Positions 19,218 through 27,204 of a stretch of DNA of 64,000 nt are shown here, in pieces. A model generated the notes under the pieces. The model saw nothing but the letters and a program-made list of their open reading frames with translations, was not told where the DNA came from and ran no database searches. The position numbers and the translations under genes are program-made. The stretch is from assembly GCF_001274945.1 (NCBI RefSeq), contig NZ_LILB01000009.1:186001-250000 (forward strand), read 5' to 3'. This DNA comes from Viridibacillus arvi. GTDB taxonomy: Bacteria; Bacillota; Bacilli; Bacillales_A; Planococcaceae. Position 1 is the first letter of the stretch; the number at the start of each line of letters is the position of its first letter.

Positions 19218-19221
19218 GAGT
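19204..19221. promoter_or_regulatory. Degenerate MhqR-like box upstream of yceI
   Basis: TATCTCGAAATCAAGAGT matches the MhqR consensus tATCTcgaAtTCgAGATa at 14 of 18 positions; the left half is perfect. It covers the -35 element of the yceI promoter. Confidence 0.4.
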
Positions 19222-19269
19222 TTTTAATTAAAGATAATTTCGGTGTTATGTTACAGATAAATTTTATGT

Positions 19270-20127
19270 TTATACATAGAAAATCATGTCACTCTTATTT
19301 AAATCTTTTACAATTATTTTCCCCTCTTTTTCAGAGAATGAAACATTGTAGGTTTGTAAACTTTCTTTCAGTTTGTAAAATTCATCTTCTGAAGATAGCT
19401 TAAGAGAGTAGCCTATTAATCCAGTAGCATTTTCTGGTGGGAGTGGAGCACCTACTCCTTGCCAAATATTTGTTGCAATGTGGTGATGATAACCACCAGC
19501 AGACATAAAGAAAGCTGAATCCATAAAGTTAGTCATTAAATCTAATCCTAGAGCCTCTAAATAGAAGCGGCTTGTTGCATCGTCTAAGTTCGTAACGTTT
19601 AAATGCATATGGCCTAAAATTGTACCTTCCGGGAACCCTGTCCATGTACGCTCAGATTTATATAAAGCCATTATGCCTTTGAAATCGATCGGTTCAGTAG
19701 CTGTGTTCACTTGACCGTTTGGTTCAATCAGCCACTCACTTCTTGGTAGATCTCGGTATATTTCAATTCCGTTGCCTTCTGGATCACTTAGATAGAAAGC
19801 TTCAGAGTAAAGGTGGTCACCTGCTCCAGAGATAGGAGCACCAATTTCTAATAAATTTCCGATAACATACGCTAAATCTTCGCGACTTGGTACTAATATT
19901 GCGAAGTGGAAAAGACCTGTAGTACGTGTAGGTCTAGGAACAACGTCCTGTGTAGTAGTTAATATTAGAATTGGTTGAGTACTACCTGCACCAAATATAA
20001 CTTCTGTAGTGGATTCCTTAATAATATGGAATCCTAACATTTGATAAAACTCTTTTTGTTTTTCTAGAGATTGTACACGTAACTGTACATATCCTAACGC
20101 CATTTTGGGATCTAGTTTGAAAGTCAA
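19270..20127 (-). CDS. catE: VOC family protein, CatE-like catechol-2,3-dioxygenase
   Basis: A 285-residue protein with two tandem vicinal-oxygen-chelate domains (about residues 5-130 and 165-283), the layout of extradiol ring-cleaving dioxygenases such as B. subtilis CatE, which detoxifies catechol. Domain starts GYVQLRVQSLEKQKEFY and GHMHLNVTNLDDATSRFY are clear, and GGYHHHIATNIW carries a likely metal-binding histidine. The last strand (KDLNKSDMIFYV) lacks the glutamate usually found as third metal ligand, so activity needs checking. TTG 20127 lies six bases after GAGGAGG; the longer TTG 20145 sits before that site. It is divergent from an HxlR-type regulator, as expected for a CatR-controlled gene. 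Confidence 0.8.
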   Translation of the reverse strand: MTFKLDPKMALGYVQLRVQSLEKQKEFYQMLGFHIIKESTTEVIFGAGSTQPILILTTTQDVVPRPTRTTGLFHFAILVPSREDLAYVIGNLLEIGAPISGAGDHLYSEAFYLSDPEGNGIEIYRDLPRSEWLIEPNGQVNTATEPIDFKGIMALYKSERTWTGFPEGTILGHMHLNVTNLDDATSRFYLEALGLDLMTNFMDSAFFMSAGGYHHHIATNIWQGVGAPLPPENATGLIGYSLKLSSEDEFYKLKESLQTYNVSFSEKEGKIIVKDLNKSDMIFYV

Positions 20128-20159
20128 AGTAGTTCCTCCTCTCAAATAATTCTTACCAC

Positions 20160-20172
20160 TTACTTTTCGTAA
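20160..20172. promoter_or_regulatory. Candidate CatR/YodB-type operator 1
   Basis: TTACTTTTCGTAA fits TTAC-N5-GTAA, the remembered CatR operator form. It covers the expected start point of the catE-like transcript. Confidence 0.6.
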
Positions 20173-20175
20173 CTA

Positions 20176-20204
20176 ACTATAAAATAATAAATTACTTACG
20201 TCAA
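20176..20204 (-). promoter_or_regulatory. Sigma-A promoter of the catE-like gene
   Basis: Minus strand TTGACG (20204-20199), 17-base spacer, TATAGT (20181-20176). Both elements are close to consensus. Confidence 0.75.
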
Positions 20205-20208
20205 GTAA
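20192..20208. promoter_or_regulatory. Candidate CatR/YodB-type operator 2
   Basis: TTACTT-ACGTC-AAGTAA is a perfect interrupted palindrome. It contains both TTAC-N5-GTAA (20196-20208) and TACT-N7-AGTA, the forms remembered for CatR and YodB, and covers the -35 of the catE-like promoter. Confidence 0.7.
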
Positions 20209-20223
20209 ATAAGTTACCGAAAG

Positions 20224-20252
20224 TTTACTTTTTAAAATAATCCCGCTACAAT
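20224..20252 (+). promoter_or_regulatory. Sigma-A promoter of the HxlR regulator gene
   Basis: TTTACT (20224-20229), 17-base spacer, TACAAT (20247-20252), with a start point expected near 20259. A degenerate TTAC-N5-GTTT site at 20214-20226 touches the -35, suggesting autoregulation. Confidence 0.65.
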
Positions 20253-20274
20253 AGCATATATAGAGGTGAAACAA

Positions 20275-20580
20275 ATGAAGGAATCAGCATTATGCCCTCG
20301 TTTAGCAAAATCTATGGATTTGATAGGTAAACGCTGGATGGGCTTAATTTTATATCAATTATTAGATGGACCACAGCGCTTTAATGAAATTGAGTCATCG
20401 ATGCCAATTAGCGGGCGACTGCTATCTGAGCGTCTAAAAGAACTTGAAAAAGAAGGTATTGTAGAGCGCCATGTGTATACTGAAGTGCCTGTTCGAGTAG
20501 AATATACTTTGACAGAAAAAGGCCAAGGTTTAAAAGGTGCAATCGATGAGATTGAAAATTGGTCAAAAAGATGGCTTTAA
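20275..20580 (+). CDS. HxlR/DUF24 family redox-sensing repressor (YodB/CatR-like)
   Basis: A 101-residue winged-helix regulator. The motif ALCPRLAKSMDLIGKRWMGLILYQLL closely follows YodB and CatR of B. subtilis, including a lone cysteine at residue 7 that corresponds to their quinone- and diamide-sensing cysteine; the recognition region SGRLLSERLKELEKEGIVER is intact. Such repressors leave DNA when this cysteine is modified, switching on dioxygenase and azoreductase genes. ATG 20275 follows AGAGGTGAAAC. It is divergent from the CatE-like gene, with matching operators between them. Whether it is nearer to CatR or YodB cannot be decided by eye. Confidence 0.88.
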   Translation: MKESALCPRLAKSMDLIGKRWMGLILYQLLDGPQRFNEIESSMPISGRLLSERLKELEKEGIVERHVYTEVPVRVEYTLTEKGQGLKGAIDEIENWSKRWL

Positions 20581-20660
20581 GTGAAAATCACTTGTAAAAA
20601 TGCCGTTGTCTATTCATACTATGAAGGAATAGAAGTTTAGAAAGGAAAGGTCTTTCAATA

Positions 20661-21581
20661 ATGAAACAACAATGGGCAGCAAAATTATCTACTATAGTAA
20701 ATCCAGCAAACGTTAAAATAGATGAACCACTAGATCAATACACGATGACAAAGCTTGGCGGTAGCGCCGATGTATTTGTCATGCCTTCTACTGAAGAAGA
20801 AGCAGTTGCAATCGTAAATTATGCGACTAACAATGATATCCCGATTTTGTTATTAGGGAATGGCTCTAATATGGTTGTACGTGATGGAGGAGTTAGAGGA
20901 ATTGTCCTTAACTTTTCGAAATTGGATGAAATCCGTATTGATGGCACAACTGTTTATGCACAAGCAGGTGCATTGCTTAAAGACGTATCAATAGCAGCGG
21001 CAGAGGCAACTTTAACAGGTCTAGAATTCTCATGTGGTATTCCAGGATCTATTGGTGGCGCAATGGCTATGAATGCCGGTGCATATGGCGGGGAAATAAA
21101 AGATGTTATTTTACAATCAACTGTACTAACACCAACAGGCGAAAAATTAGTTTTAAACAAAGAACAACTTGATCTAAGCTATCGTAAAAGTATTATCTCT
21201 AAAAAAGGCTACTACGTATTATCTTCTGAGTTTGAATTACAACGAGGCGATCAACAAGAAATTGATGCAAAAATTGCTGAGCTAACATTTTTGCGTGAAT
21301 CGAAGCAACCGCTTGAATATCCTTCAGCAGGAAGTGTTTTTAAGCGCCCTCCAGGTTACTTTGCGGGTAAACTGATTCAAGACAGTGAACTACAAGGTAA
21401 AGGTGTAGGTGGTGCAGAGGTTTCTACGAAACATGCTGGCTTTATCGTAAACAAAGGCGGCGCAACAGCTACTGATTACATCAACACAATAAAAATGGTG
21501 CAAGCAACTGTGAAAGAGAAATTTGATGTTGATTTAGAATTAGAAGTGAAAATCGTTGGTGAAGAACCTTCTAAAAACTGA
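20661..21581 (+). CDS. murB: UDP-N-acetylenolpyruvoylglucosamine reductase
   Basis: Second committed step of peptidoglycan precursor synthesis: NADPH-dependent reduction of UDP-GlcNAc-enolpyruvate to UDP-MurNAc. The 306-residue type IIa-length enzyme has the FAD-binding PILLLGNGSNMVV segment near residues 65-77, the GLEFSCGIPGSIGGAMAMNAGAYG region near 118-141, and the catalytic serine motif PSAGSVFKRP near 223-232. ATG 20661 follows AAAGGAAAGG. It is a single gene in this window. Confidence 0.97.
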   Translation: MKQQWAAKLSTIVNPANVKIDEPLDQYTMTKLGGSADVFVMPSTEEEAVAIVNYATNNDIPILLLGNGSNMVVRDGGVRGIVLNFSKLDEIRIDGTTVYAQAGALLKDVSIAAAEATLTGLEFSCGIPGSIGGAMAMNAGAYGGEIKDVILQSTVLTPTGEKLVLNKEQLDLSYRKSIISKKGYYVLSSEFELQRGDQQEIDAKIAELTFLRESKQPLEYPSAGSVFKRPPGYFAGKLIQDSELQGKGVGGAEVSTKHAGFIVNKGGATATDYINTIKMVQATVKEKFDVDLELEVKIVGEEPSKN

Positions 21582-21617
21582 TCATTGTAAATTTTATTAA
21601 ACTAAAAACTACAGAGA

Positions 21618-21650
21618 ACGCCTTTCGTATTACATGCGGAAGGCGTATTT
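21618..21650 (+). terminator. Terminator after murB
   Basis: ACGCCTTTCG and CGGAAGGCGT arms with one G-U pair, followed by a T-rich ATTTATATTT tail. Confidence 0.7.
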
Positions 21651-21671
21651 ATATTTAAAGGGGAGCTCACT

Positions 21672-22424
21672 ATGAAATTTGTATCTTGGAATGTTAATGG
21701 AATTCGAGCGTGCTTAAAAAAGGGTTTTTTAGATTATTTTAATGAAATGGATGCGGACTTTTTCTGTATTCAAGAGTCAAAATGCCAAGATGGACAAGTT
21801 GAATTAGATTTGCCCGGCTATGAGCAATATTGGAATTATGCAGAGCGCAAAGGCTATTCAGGTACGGCTATTTTTACAAAACATACGCCATTGTCCGTTA
21901 AATATGGTGTTGGTGACCAATCAACGCAAGAAGAGGGACGTATCATTACATTAGAATATGAAGATTTCTATTTAGTAAATGTGTATACACCAAATTCAAA
22001 ACGGGACTTAGCGCGTCTTGATTACCGAATCGAATGGGAGGATGAATTACGAGGCTACTTACAATCCTTAGACGAGGTAAAGCCTGTTATTTATTGTGGT
22101 GATTTGAATGTTGCTCATGAAGAAATAGATATAAAAAATGCTAAGGCTAATATAGGGAATTCTGGTTTCACAGAAGAAGAGCGTGGCAGAATGACAACAT
22201 TGTTAGGTTCAGGATTTACAGACACTTTCCGTTATCTATATCCAACGCAAACAGATACTTATACGTGGTGGTCTTATATGAATAAAGTAAGAGAGCGGAA
22301 TATTGGCTGGCGAATCGATTACTTTATCGTTTCAGATCGTTTGCAAGAGAAAATAGAAAGTGCGGAAGTACATGCTAGTATTCTAGGGAGTGACCATTGT
22401 CCAATCGTATTAAAAATAAAATAA
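21672..22424 (+). CDS. exoA: Exodeoxyribonuclease III / AP endonuclease
   Basis: Cuts DNA 5' to abasic sites and removes 3' blocks in base-excision repair. The 250-residue protein shows the family motifs in order: SWNVNGIRAC (residues 4-13), the metal-binding glutamate in CIQESKCQ near 31-38, VNVYTPNS near 105, YCGDLNVAHEEID near 140, the TYTWWSY segment, and the catalytic SDHCPIVL near the end. ATG 21672 follows AAAGGGGAGC. A terminator follows at once. Confidence 0.97.
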   Translation: MKFVSWNVNGIRACLKKGFLDYFNEMDADFFCIQESKCQDGQVELDLPGYEQYWNYAERKGYSGTAIFTKHTPLSVKYGVGDQSTQEEGRIITLEYEDFYLVNVYTPNSKRDLARLDYRIEWEDELRGYLQSLDEVKPVIYCGDLNVAHEEIDIKNAKANIGNSGFTEEERGRMTTLLGSGFTDTFRYLYPTQTDTYTWWSYMNKVRERNIGWRIDYFIVSDRLQEKIESAEVHASILGSDHCPIVLKIK

Positions 22425-22442
22425 TATGTTTTATATAGAAAA

Positions 22443-22475
22443 ATCACGTTTTTTGTCGAAAAATCGTGGTTTTTT
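22443..22475 (+). terminator. Terminator after exoA
   Basis: ATCACGTTTTT and AAAAATCGTGGT arms with a five-base loop and a run of six T residues. Confidence 0.8.
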
Positions 22476-22540
22476 ATTTTATTTAAAAGGGGAAAACACT
22501 TCGAGAGCCGAATATAATAGGAGTAAGGGGAGGCGAAATT

Positions 22541-24916
22541 ATGGTCAAAGAGAAAAAGCGTGGACGATTATGGAAATGGCTAAGCTGGACTATAGGTGTT
22601 TTAATACTTATTGCATGTGGTGCACTTATTTTTGTTAACGGTTACATAGGAAAGTCTAAACCAAAAATTGATGGCGAAATGCAAGTAGCAGTATTGGATG
22701 AAAATGTGAAAGTAGTAAGAGATGACAAAGGAGTACCACATCTTACAGCTAAATCGGATGCAGATTTATATCGAGCGCAAGGTTTTGTGCAAGCTCAAGA
22801 TCGATTATTCCAAATGGATTTAGCGAGAAGACAGGCAAGCGGTAGACTGGCAGAGGTCGTCGGTGAGTCTGCAGTAGATACGGATAAGTTCTTCCGTACA
22901 TTTAGTTTGCGTGCGGCTGCCGAAAAATCTGAAGCGGGTTATTCACAAGAGGCTAAGCAAGTTTTAGCTTGGTATGCTGAAGGTGTAAATGCATTTATGG
23001 AACAGGCAAAGAAAGAGGGTGCTTTATCGTATGAATTTCGTTTGCTTGGCTATGAACCTGAGCCTTGGACAGCAGTGGATTCATTAACGATTGGTAAATA
23101 CATGGCTTATGATTTAGGTGGCCATTGGGATATGTTAGCGTTTAGACATTGGGCATTAAACAATTTATCTGATGAAGAAGCTAAGGAATTATTCATTAAG
23201 TATCCAGAAAATGCGAAGTCAATTATTGCAGCTAATAAAAAAACACCTGTTAATGTTGCAGGACAGTTCGATGCATCACTAATACCTCATGAATTTAATG
23301 GTAGTAATAACTGGGTAGTATCGGGTAGTAAAACAGAGTCAGGTAAGCCTTTACTAGCCGATGATCCACATTTAGGTTTAAGTACACCATCAATTTGGTA
23401 TCAAATGCATTTGGAAACACCTACGCAGAATGTAAGTGGAGTTATTTTCGCGGGAATACCTGGTATTATTTTAGGGCATAACGAGAAAATAGCATGGGGC
23501 GTGACGAATGTTGGTCCAGATGCGCAGGATTTATATATAGAAACACCCAACCCAAGTAATGCAACTGAATTTAAATATGAAGGCAAATGGGAAAAGGCTA
23601 CAGTACGAGATGAACCAATCAAAATTAAAGGTGGTAAAACGGTAGACTTTGAAGTTGTAGAAACGAGACATGGTCCAATTATTTCAGATTTAGCATTTAA
23701 GAAGGAAAAACCAACTGCAGTCTTCTCAATGCAATGGACCGCTCTAGAACCAACGCTAGAATTACAAGCGATCCTGAATATGAACCGTGCTGAAAATTGG
23801 GAGCAATTCGAAACAGCTTTAGAGGATTTCCAAGCACCAGCACAAAATTTTGTTTTTGCTTCAGAGGACGGTACGATTGCTTATAAAGCCAATGGTCGAA
23901 TTCCAATTCGTAAAAAAGGTGATGGGCAGCTACCGGTTCCAGGAGACTCAGCAGAATATGATTGGAAAGGGTATATTGATTACGATAAATTACCAAAAAT
24001 CGTGAACCCAGCTGAAGGCTTCATTGCGACAGCGAATAATGAAGTGGTTGGTGATGAATATCCATATCATATTTCGGACTTTTGGGCACAACCATATCGA
24101 TATGAACGAATTTCTGAAGTGCTAGAAAGCAAAAATAAGCTAACAGTAAAAGATATGCAAAACTTGCAAATGGATCAGAAGGACTTATATGCAGGTGAGT
24201 TTTTGAAAGATATGCTAGGCTCGGTAAAACAAGTTGATAGTAAAAAAGAATATAAGGACATTTTGAAAATGATGGAGGACTGGAATCAAGTCGATTCAAA
24301 AGAATCTGGTGCCCCGTTAGTATTCAACTTGTGGATTATTAATATTCAGAAGGAATTGTTTGAAGATAATTTACCAAAAGATGTGTACGAAATGATGCCT
24401 GGTAAATACAATATTACAGATGAAATTATGCGCCAAGCCTTTGCAGGAAAACAAGGTGCATGGGTGACCAAAGCAGGTGGTATTGATAAGCTTATGTACA
24501 ATTCCTTTAAAAGGACAATTCAAGATATTGAAGCTGAGTTCGGTAAAAACGCCGAAAAGTGGCAATGGGGAGATTATCATCAGTTAACATTTAACCACCC
24601 ATTATCGGCAGCTTCTCCAATTCTAGCAAAATTACTTAATCCAAAGCCAGTACCAATCGGAGGTTCTAAATTTACAGTACAAGCGGCTGCAAACAAAGAA
24701 AATGGTAATGTAAATCACGGGGCATCTTGGCGTTTTGTTGCAGATTTAAGTGATTTATCGAAGGGATATCATATTGTGGGACCTGGGCAAAGTGGTCATA
24801 TGAAGTCTGAGTGGTATAACGACCAAGTTGACGATTGGGCGAATGGCAAGTATCATGAAACCATTATTACAGGTGATGTGCCTAATGGTAAGAAATTATT
24901 ATTAAAGGCTCAATAA
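22541..24916 (+). CDS. Penicillin acylase family protein (Ntn hydrolase, membrane-anchored or secreted)
   Basis: A 791-residue self-processing amidase precursor. A positively charged N-terminus and one hydrophobic helix (about residues 14-32) act as signal or anchor. The alpha-chain region contains AQGFVQAQDRLFQMDLARRQASGRLAE. The beta chain should begin at the serine of FNGSNNWVVSG near residue 252, the usual autocatalytic cleavage site and nucleophile; DPHLGLS and the HNEKIAWGVTNVGPD segment support this. Substrates of this family include penicillins, acyl-homoserine lactones and other N-acyl compounds; none can be chosen here. ATG 22541 follows AAGGGGAGGCG. It precedes the crcB pair by 19 bases. 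Confidence 0.9.
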   Translation: MVKEKKRGRLWKWLSWTIGVLILIACGALIFVNGYIGKSKPKIDGEMQVAVLDENVKVVRDDKGVPHLTAKSDADLYRAQGFVQAQDRLFQMDLARRQASGRLAEVVGESAVDTDKFFRTFSLRAAAEKSEAGYSQEAKQVLAWYAEGVNAFMEQAKKEGALSYEFRLLGYEPEPWTAVDSLTIGKYMAYDLGGHWDMLAFRHWALNNLSDEEAKELFIKYPENAKSIIAANKKTPVNVAGQFDASLIPHEFNGSNNWVVSGSKTESGKPLLADDPHLGLSTPSIWYQMHLETPTQNVSGVIFAGIPGIILGHNEKIAWGVTNVGPDAQDLYIETPNPSNATEFKYEGKWEKATVRDEPIKIKGGKTVDFEVVETRHGPIISDLAFKKEKPTAVFSMQWTALEPTLELQAILNMNRAENWEQFETALEDFQAPAQNFVFASEDGTIAYKANGRIPIRKKGDGQLPVPGDSAEYDWKGYIDYDKLPKIVNPAEGFIATANNEVVGDEYPYHISDFWAQPYRYERISEVLESKNKLTVKDMQNLQMDQKDLYAGEFLKDMLGSVKQVDSKKEYKDILKMMEDWNQVDSKESGAPLVFNLWIINIQKELFEDNLPKDVYEMMPGKYNITDEIMRQAFAGKQGAWVTKAGGIDKLMYNSFKRTIQDIEAEFGKNAEKWQWGDYHQLTFNHPLSAASPILAKLLNPKPVPIGGSKFTVQAAANKENGNVNHGASWRFVADLSDLSKGYHIVGPGQSGHMKSEWYNDQVDDWANGKYHETIITGDVPNGKKLLLKAQ

Positions 24917-24935
24917 CTTAGAAGGTGTTTTATTA

Positions 24936-25307
24936 ATGGTAGAAATAATATCGGTAGCTCTGGGTGGTATGATAGGAGCAATACTTCGCTATTGTGTGAC
25001 TATAACAGTGCCCACTGAATGGATGTTGTGGGTTGTCAATGGTATTGGAAGTGCCATATTAGGGATTCTAAACGGTCTATTTATTAGATATAAACCATCC
25101 AATTCATTGCGACTTCTCTTAACAACAGGTATGTTAGGAGCATTTACGACATTTTCCACTTTTTCTGCAAGTTGGTTTGCTCTCATGCAGACTAACAAGT
25201 TATTAGCAATCTGTTATGCAATTATGATGACAGCTGTTTGCGTTGCTTTAGCCTCTTTTGGTTACTTATGCACAGCACCAAAAGTAAAAGCAGGTGAACG
25301 ATTATGA
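24936..25307 (+). CDS. crcB1: Fluoride exporter CrcB/Fluc, first subunit
   Basis: A 123-residue membrane protein with four helices that forms half of a dual-topology fluoride channel. Visible features are GGMIGAILRYC near the start, the VNGIGSAILG helix with the conserved asparagine, and the GAFTTFSTFS motif that lines the pore and holds the central sodium site. It overlaps the next crcB by four bases; paired genes of this type give heterodimeric Fluc channels with the two subunits inserted in opposite directions. I found no fluoride riboswitch: only 19 bases separate it from the preceding acylase gene. Confidence 0.93.
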   Translation: MVEIISVALGGMIGAILRYCVTITVPTEWMLWVVNGIGSAILGILNGLFIRYKPSNSLRLLLTTGMLGAFTTFSTFSASWFALMQTNKLLAICYAIMMTAVCVALASFGYLCTAPKVKAGERL

Positions 25308-25654
25308 TTTGGCTATTAATTGCTGCAGGTGGTGGGCTCGGTGCTACCACTCGCTATGGTGTGATAGAGTGGATGAAGCATAAGGAGCAGCCCTTTTTTA
25401 TAGCTACCTTTCTTGTAAATAGTGTTGGTTCGCTATTAATGGGGATGGCTTTACATCTAGGAGCAGAACAAGCGACGCTTTCTTCATTCTTCACAATTGG
25501 CTTTTTAGGTGCATTCACTACATTTTCTACATTTGCTTTTGACGTTGTAAAATTAATAGAAGAACGTGATTATCGGGCAATGCTATTGTATCCAGTACTC
25601 ACATTATTTGTCGGGATCGTTTTCGTAACGCTTGGTTGGCAAATATTCTCTTAA
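25304..25654 (+). CDS. crcB2: Fluoride exporter CrcB/Fluc, second subunit
   Basis: Partner of the preceding crcB, 116 residues with four hydrophobic helices. GGGLGATTRYG at the N-terminus, VNSVGSLLMG and GAFTTFSTFAFD mirror the first subunit. ATG 25304 overlaps the preceding stop region (ATGA-type overlap), so translational coupling is likely. The pair removes toxic fluoride from the cytosol. A bidirectional terminator follows. Confidence 0.94.
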   Translation: MIWLLIAAGGGLGATTRYGVIEWMKHKEQPFFIATFLVNSVGSLLMGMALHLGAEQATLSSFFTIGFLGAFTTFSTFAFDVVKLIEERDYRAMLLYPVLTLFVGIVFVTLGWQIFS

Positions 25655-25659
25655 TACCA

Positions 25660-25695
25660 AAAGGAAGCTCGGCAAAAATGCCAAGCTTCCTTTTT
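25660..25695. terminator. Bidirectional terminator between crcB2 and the P1 peptidase gene
   Basis: AAAGGAAGCTCGGCA and TGCCAAGCTTCCTTT arms with one mismatch, flanked by A and T runs. Confidence 0.88.
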
Positions 25696-26674
25696 ATAAT
25701 TGTCCTTTGCTAATCATACGATTCTTCCGTCCAGTTGTCGTTTCAGCATGTAGTAAAGATTGGTATATAGATTCTTCAGTTGCCTCAATCACTGCTTGGA
25801 AAAGGTTATTCATAACGTCTGTATCATCACGTAATATTGAATATTCTTCAGTCATTGAATTTGATGTGTGCGGAATTGTATATGCATTTGAAAAGCTGAT
25901 AATAATATCACCACTACCATTGTGGATATGTGTACCTGTTCTACCTAAGCCAATGGAAGCACGTTTAGCCAAGCGTTTTAGTTGACGTGCATCAACTGGA
26001 GCATTGGTGGCGACAACGATAATGACTGAACCATCTGGTTTGTCGATTTGTTCCTGTTGCCAGTTAGCGAATTTGCATTCATGGGCATTACCAAAGTTGG
26101 TTAAGGATAATACTCCAACTGTATACGGTTGATCTTCGTTCTCTACAATTCTAGAAGAGGAGCCAATTCCTCCTTTGACACCATAACAAATCATACCTTT
26201 ACCAGCACCCACAGCTCCCTGTTGAACATAGCCACTCTCAGCGTGTTGGATTGCATTTTGTGCATGCTCGGGTCTAACGGCCATTAAACGCATGCTATTT
26301 AAATGACTATCATTACACTCTCCAACAACAATATTAAGTGAACTAGTAGAATCTCCAATTGACGGATTTTCTTGCAACATATGCTGCAAAGTGCCTTCTA
26401 AAACTGCACCAACACTAAATGTGTTTGTTAGCATGATAGGAGATTCTAATACACCCAACTCTTCTATTTGTATAAGGCCTGCTGTTTTACCAAAGCCGTT
26501 TAATACAAAACTTGCAGCAGGTACTTTTTGTTCAAATAGATTTTGGTTATGAGGTAAGATGGCTGTTACACCAGTGCAAATTGTATCTTCTTCATCAATC
26601 TTCTTATGTAGTGTGACATGGCCAACATGTACATTTGGGACATCCGTTATAGCATTCCATCGCCCTTTATTCAT
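25694..26674 (-). CDS. P1 family peptidase (DmpA-like aminopeptidase)
   Basis: A 326-residue Ntn-type serine peptidase of the DmpA/BapA family that releases N-terminal residues from peptides or beta-peptides after self-cleavage. The N-terminus ITDVPNVHVGHVTL, the TGVTAILP segment and FVLNGFGKTAGL fit the family; HNGSGDIIISFS near residue 255 holds the probable nucleophilic serine that becomes the N-terminus of the small chain. No signal peptide. The minus-strand ATG follows TAGGAGAGATTAGGT. Physiological substrate unknown. Confidence 0.87.
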   Translation of the reverse strand: MNKGRWNAITDVPNVHVGHVTLHKKIDEEDTICTGVTAILPHNQNLFEQKVPAASFVLNGFGKTAGLIQIEELGVLESPIMLTNTFSVGAVLEGTLQHMLQENPSIGDSTSSLNIVVGECNDSHLNSMRLMAVRPEHAQNAIQHAESGYVQQGAVGAGKGMICYGVKGGIGSSSRIVENEDQPYTVGVLSLTNFGNAHECKFANWQQEQIDKPDGSVIIVVATNAPVDARQLKRLAKRASIGLGRTGTHIHNGSGDIIISFSNAYTIPHTSNSMTEEYSILRDDTDVMNNLFQAVIEATEESIYQSLLHAETTTGRKNRMISKGQL

Positions 26675-26755
26675 ACCTAATCTCTCCTAACAACCTTTTC
26701 ATTAATTATATTGAATATTCCGAATATAAACAATGAAGAAAAATGTCTTGAACAA

Positions 26756-26771
26756 TCAAACAGATATTTGA
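26756..26771. promoter_or_regulatory. CadC-type operator 1
   Basis: TCAAACAGATATTTGA is an interrupted palindrome (TCAAA-N6-TTTGA) of the ArsR/CadC/CzrA type. It overlaps the -35 of the cadC promoter. Confidence 0.65.
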
Positions 26772-26796
26772 ATAATATATGTAAAAAATGTATACT
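26768..26796 (+). promoter_or_regulatory. Sigma-A promoter of cadC-cadA
   Basis: TTGAAT (26768-26773), a 17-base spacer and TATACT (26791-26796). It is bracketed by the two CadC-type operators. Confidence 0.75.
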
Positions 26797-26807
26797 GTTA
26801 TCAACAA

Positions 26808-26823
26808 TCAAATGGATGTTTGA
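26808..26823. promoter_or_regulatory. CadC-type operator 2
   Basis: TCAAATGGATGTTTGA repeats the TCAAA-N6-TTTGA pattern 52 bases after the first copy, downstream of the start point and just before the cadC ribosome site. Confidence 0.65.
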
Positions 26824-26838
26824 ATGAGGAGGTACAAG

Positions 26839-27204
26839 ATGCAAAAAGATTTGTGTGAAGTAACTAAAGTACATGAAGAAGCGGTAGAACGAGTACAAAG
26901 TCAAATTCCTGAATTGCAGAAGTTAGCCCAATTCTTTAAAGCATTTTCAGATGAAACACGATTAAAGATTCTATACGCATTAACAATTGAAAAATCATTG
27001 TGTGTCTGTGATGTAGCAGCCATTATTGGTTCATCCACAGCCACAGCTTCACATCATTTACGCTATTTACGTGAAAATGCTTTAGCAAAATCACATCGCG
27101 AGGGAAAACTAATTTATTATGAACTTGCGGATGACCATGTTGAACAGCTTGTGAAAATTGCATATGAACATTCGAAAGAAGGGGATTGCATTGAAGAAAA
27201 GTGA
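26839..27204 (+). CDS. cadC: ArsR/SmtB family metal-sensing repressor (CadC-like)
   Basis: A 121-residue winged-helix repressor that should release DNA on binding cadmium, lead or zinc. The metal-site pattern is CadC-like: an N-terminal cysteine (KDLCEV) and the SLCVCDVAAIIG segment near residues 55-66 that carries the paired cysteines of the alpha-3N site. The recognition helix SSTATASHHLRYLRENALA is intact. ATG 26839 follows GAGGAGGT; the longer ATG at 26824 contains that site. It overlaps cadA by 14 bases, forming the standard sensor-ATPase operon with twin operators upstream. Confidence 0.92.
   Translation: MQKDLCEVTKVHEEAVERVQSQIPELQKLAQFFKAFSDETRLKILYALTIEKSLCVCDVAAIIGSSTATASHHLRYLRENALAKSHREGKLIYYELADDHVEQLVKIAYEHSKEGDCIEEK

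Noticed and set aside
22426-22638. 70-codon frame between exoA and the penicillin acylase gene
   Set aside because: It runs through the exoA terminator and into the acylase start region in another frame, and has no ribosome site.
24917-24935. Search for a fluoride riboswitch before the crcB pair
   Set aside because: Only 19 bases separate the acylase stop and crcB1, too short for the riboswitch, and none was seen upstream of the acylase gene.
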